From an uncultured Gardnerella sp. (GTDB lineage Bacteria > Actinomycetota > Actinomycetes > Actinomycetales > Bifidobacteriaceae), in the NCBI GenBank assembly GCA_947252975.1, contig CAMXWX010000020.1, positions 1-16,440 on the forward strand: a DNA stretch of 16,440 bases. The letters run 5' to 3'. How positions within the stretch are numbered: position 1 is the first letter of the stretch; every line of letters starts with the position of its first letter. The notes under the pieces are model-generated. The model did no database searches. It was not told the DNA's origin and saw only the letters and a program-made list of their open reading frames with translations. Position numbers and translations under genes: made by a program. Shown here in pieces: positions 14,045 through 16,440 of the stretch.

Positions 14045-16426
14045 TCAGGTATCGATTTTGGAACGATCAAAGTCATCAGCGTTATCAACAATAAACTGCT
14101 TGCGCGGAGGAACATCATCACCCATCAGCAAATCGAATACTTCGCTCGCTTGCTGAGCATCTTCCATACGAATCCTTCGAAGCATACGGGTTCTAGGGTC
14201 CATAGTAGTGTCTGCAAGCTGATCCGCATCCATCTCGCCCAAGCCCTTATAGCGCTGAATATCGCTGTTAAAATCAATGCCCTTAGCTTGCAAATCATCA
14301 AGCTTTCCAGCCAATTCGTCGTCTGAATAAGTATAAATATACTCACCCTTTCGCTTTCCAGCAAGCGCAATTCTGTGAAGAGGCGGCACTGCAGCATAAA
14401 CATGACCGTGCTCAATAAGCGGACGCATATAACGATAGAACAGCGTCAGCAGCAAAATACGAATGTGCGCGCCGTCAACATCAGCATCAGTCATCATAAC
14501 AATCTTGTTATAACGCGCTTGCGAAATATCAAAACTTGCGCCCGATCCCGCTCCAACAACCTGAATAATTGCAGCACACTCTTTGTTTGAAAGCATTTGT
14601 GCAAGACTTGCCTTTTGCACGTTCAAAATCTTACCGCGAATTGGAAGAAGCGCTTGGAAAGCAGAGTTCCTAGCAGCTTTTGCAGTGCCAAGTGCAGAAT
14701 CACCCTCGACGATGAAAAGTTCTGCAACATCGTCGTTTCCAGGCTGGCAATCAGAAAGTTTTGGTGGCATTGAAGCAGACTCAAGCGCATTCTTTCTGCG
14801 CGTAACTTCCTTAGTTTTACGCGCCTGAATACGCGCATGCATTTCGGAAACGATTTTTTCCAAAACCCTAGCAGACTGCTCTTTGAATCCTCGCTTAGAT
14901 CCAGTAATCATTTCGCCAAATTGAGCATCAGTCATTTTAGTAACGATTGGCTTAACTTGTGCGGTTCCAAGAACATCCTTAGTTTGACCTTGGAATTGAG
15001 GCTCAGCAATGCGAACAGTTACGACTGCTACCAATCCTGCTGTAATGTCGTCTCGCTCAATTTTCGTATTCGAATCTTTAAGATTTACTTTTAGTTTGCG
15101 CGCGTTGTCTTCAACAGCTTTACGAATTTGCTTAGTCAATCCTTGCAAGAATCCGTCAACGTGCATACCTCCGCCAGGAGTTTCAACAACGTTTACGAAA
15201 CTAATAATCGTTGAATCGTAGCCATTTACCCAACGCATTGCAATGTCAACGCCGCACTTACGCGTTACTTGTTGAGCATGTAAATCTCCTGCAGAATCAA
15301 CAGCTTGCGTTTCTTCTACATATGTATCTTCGCCAGAAATACGCCAAATATCCGATACTGCTTCACCTTTTGAAAGAAAATCAACGAAATCTTTGACGCC
15401 ACCATTATGCAAAAATTCAACTACTCGAGGATGATGCTTATTTTGCATTGAGTTAGCAGACTCAGCATTTGCAACAGATTGTGCAACTGATTCTTCAGAT
15501 TCAGCATCTTCATTCGCGATATTTTCAGTCTCATCTTCAGAATCATCTTCATCTTCTAATGTTGTTTCAGATTCTAATTCTTCAAATTCAGGCACAGAGT
15601 CATCGCTATTATCAGACTGGTTTTCAAGAAGATTATCTTCTGCAGCATTATCTTCTATAACATTGTCTTCTGGAGAATCAATTTCTTCAATATTTGCAGA
15701 TTCACCTTCAGGCACATGCTCGTCAATAACAGTAATTTTTAAGCCTGGAACCAGGAAACTTGTTTGACGCACGCGAGCAATAAGCTGTTCATAGCTGAAA
15801 TGCGCAGTCGAGTTAAAAATTTCTGGATCCGCCCAGTAGCGTACACGAGTGCCGGTAGTTTTTGGCGAAACAGTGCCAATAATTTCAAGCTCAGTAGGCT
15901 TATTTTTTCGCGTGCGCTTAAACGGAGAAGCAGGAGATGGATGCTCTGGATCTGCATCACTATAAACTCCAGGATGTCCCTGATGGAACGCCATATGATG
16001 CGTTTTACCGTCTCTATCAACTTCGACATCTAAACGCAAGCTTAAAGCGTTTACAACAGAAGATCCAACACCATGTAAACCGCCTGCAGCATTATAAGAA
16101 GCGTTGCCAAACTTTGCTCCAGCATGAAGCTTAGTTAAAACAACTTCAACGCCTGTAAGTTTTGTTTTAGGCTCAACGTCTACTGGAATACCACGACCGT
16201 TATCTGCAACTTCAATAGATCCATCGTCGTGAAGAGTAACAATAATATGATCGCAAGCTCCAGCTAAAGCTTCGTCAACTGCGTTGTCAATAATCTCCCA
16301 AAGGCAATGCATTAAACCTTGACTGTCTGTAGTGCCAATATACATGCCTGGACGCTTACGAACTGCGTCTAAGCCTTCAAGCACAGTCAAGCTATCAGCA
16401 TCATACTGCTCTTTATGAGAGACCAC
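14045..16426 (-). CDS. parE: DNA topoisomerase IV subunit B (ParE)
   Basis: 793 residues, the ATPase subunit paired with ParC. The GHKL ATPase domain shows EIIDNAVDEA (44-53), DNGRGIP (75-81) and the ATP lid GGLHGVGSSVVNALS (115-129). The transducer fold includes the RWVNGYDSTIISFVNVVETPGGGMHVDGF region (398-425). The TOPRIM domain has EGDSALGTAK (574-583) and DADVDGAHI (647-655). The C-terminus has YKGLGEMDADQL. EGDSALGT and ARNS in place of the EGDSAGGS of GyrB supports ParE. The start is GTG at 16426, with AAGGGG (16432-16437) five bases ahead. The frame stays open to the window edge, so a longer N-terminus cannot be excluded. A 99-residue Lys- and Arg-free acidic insertion (231-329) splits the region between the ATPase and transducer folds. 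Confidence 0.94.
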   Translation of the reverse strand: MVSHKEQYDADSLTVLEGLDAVRKRPGMYIGTTDSQGLMHCLWEIIDNAVDEALAGACDHIIVTLHDDGSIEVADNGRGIPVDVEPKTKLTGVEVVLTKLHAGAKFGNASYNAAGGLHGVGSSVVNALSLRLDVEVDRDGKTHHMAFHQGHPGVYSDADPEHPSPASPFKRTRKNKPTELEIIGTVSPKTTGTRVRYWADPEIFNSTAHFSYEQLIARVRQTSFLVPGLKITVIDEHVPEGESANIEEIDSPEDNVIEDNAAEDNLLENQSDNSDDSVPEFEELESETTLEDEDDSEDETENIANEDAESEESVAQSVANAESANSMQNKHHPRVVEFLHNGGVKDFVDFLSKGEAVSDIWRISGEDTYVEETQAVDSAGDLHAQQVTRKCGVDIAMRWVNGYDSTIISFVNVVETPGGGMHVDGFLQGLTKQIRKAVEDNARKLKVNLKDSNTKIERDDITAGLVAVVTVRIAEPQFQGQTKDVLGTAQVKPIVTKMTDAQFGEMITGSKRGFKEQSARVLEKIVSEMHARIQARKTKEVTRRKNALESASMPPKLSDCQPGNDDVAELFIVEGDSALGTAKAARNSAFQALLPIRGKILNVQKASLAQMLSNKECAAIIQVVGAGSGASFDISQARYNKIVMMTDADVDGAHIRILLLTLFYRYMRPLIEHGHVYAAVPPLHRIALAGKRKGEYIYTYSDDELAGKLDDLQAKGIDFNSDIQRYKGLGEMDADQLADTTMDPRTRMLRRIRMEDAQQASEVFDLLMGDDVPPRKQFIVDNADDFDRSKIDT

Positions 16427-16431
16427 TTCTA

Positions 16432-16437
16432 CCCCTT
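16432..16437 (-). promoter_or_regulatory. Ribosome binding site that decides the GTG start of parE
   Basis: Reads AAGGGG on the minus strand, 5 nt before GTG. No ATG lies in frame near it, and the N-terminus so defined (VSHKEQYDADSLTVLEGLDAVRKRPGMYIG) aligns well with ParE proteins. Confidence 0.65.
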
Positions 16438-16440
16438 GCA

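Noticed and set aside
15211..15660. Plus-strand frames opposite the acidic insertion of parE
   Set aside because: Leu/Gln/His-rich translations are what the complement of Asp/Glu/Asn/Ser codons gives; there is no start context.
1..16440. Mobile element, CRISPR array, tRNA or rRNA
   Set aside because: No transposase or integrase frame, no regularly spaced repeats, and no tRNA-like arms in any intergenic stretch.

Overview
The window is a piece of chromosome from an AT-rich member of the Bifidobacteriaceae, most likely Gardnerella or a close relative. This is an inference from protein types and composition. A SepH/DUF3071 protein, a DUF4193 zinc protein and actinobacterial-type ParC and ParE point to Actinobacteria, while the low GC content and AT-rich intergenic DNA are unusual for that phylum and fit Gardnerella. 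I saw no phage, IS, CRISPR, tRNA or rRNA features.

Left part (1-6666). The 3' end of a multi-spanning flippase-like protein gene (LPG synthase TM family) runs off the left edge. It is followed by a strongly expressed-looking HU gene with its own promoter-like sequence and a 5' hairpin. HU converges on rel, the bifunctional (p)ppGpp synthetase/hydrolase, and the two share a strong bidirectional terminator. Upstream of rel on the minus strand is the pair DUF4193-dut, whose stop and start codons abut. A hairpin with a T-rich tail separates dut from rel. The DUF4193-dut promoter region is divergent from sepH, a cell division (FtsZ-regulating) gene, and holds an operator-like inverted repeat. sepH ends in a near-perfect hairpin terminator.

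Right part (6667-16440). A cytoplasmic alkaline-phosphatase-superfamily phosphodiesterase (minus) is divergent from parC (plus). parC is followed by a gene for an uncharacterised membrane protein with an N-terminal zinc ribbon, one transmembrane helix, three PASTA-like repeats and a C-terminal domain I do not recognise. This converges on an MFS permease and parE, both on the minus strand. The two topoisomerase IV subunits therefore flank a convergent pair of envelope genes.

Most of the window is core housekeeping: stringent response, nucleotide-pool sanitation, nucleoid architecture, chromosome decatenation and division. The least explained items are the zinc-ribbon/PASTA protein and a roughly 100-residue acidic insertion in ParE that lacks Lys and Arg. 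I did not find convincing evidence of a wholly new multi-gene system.
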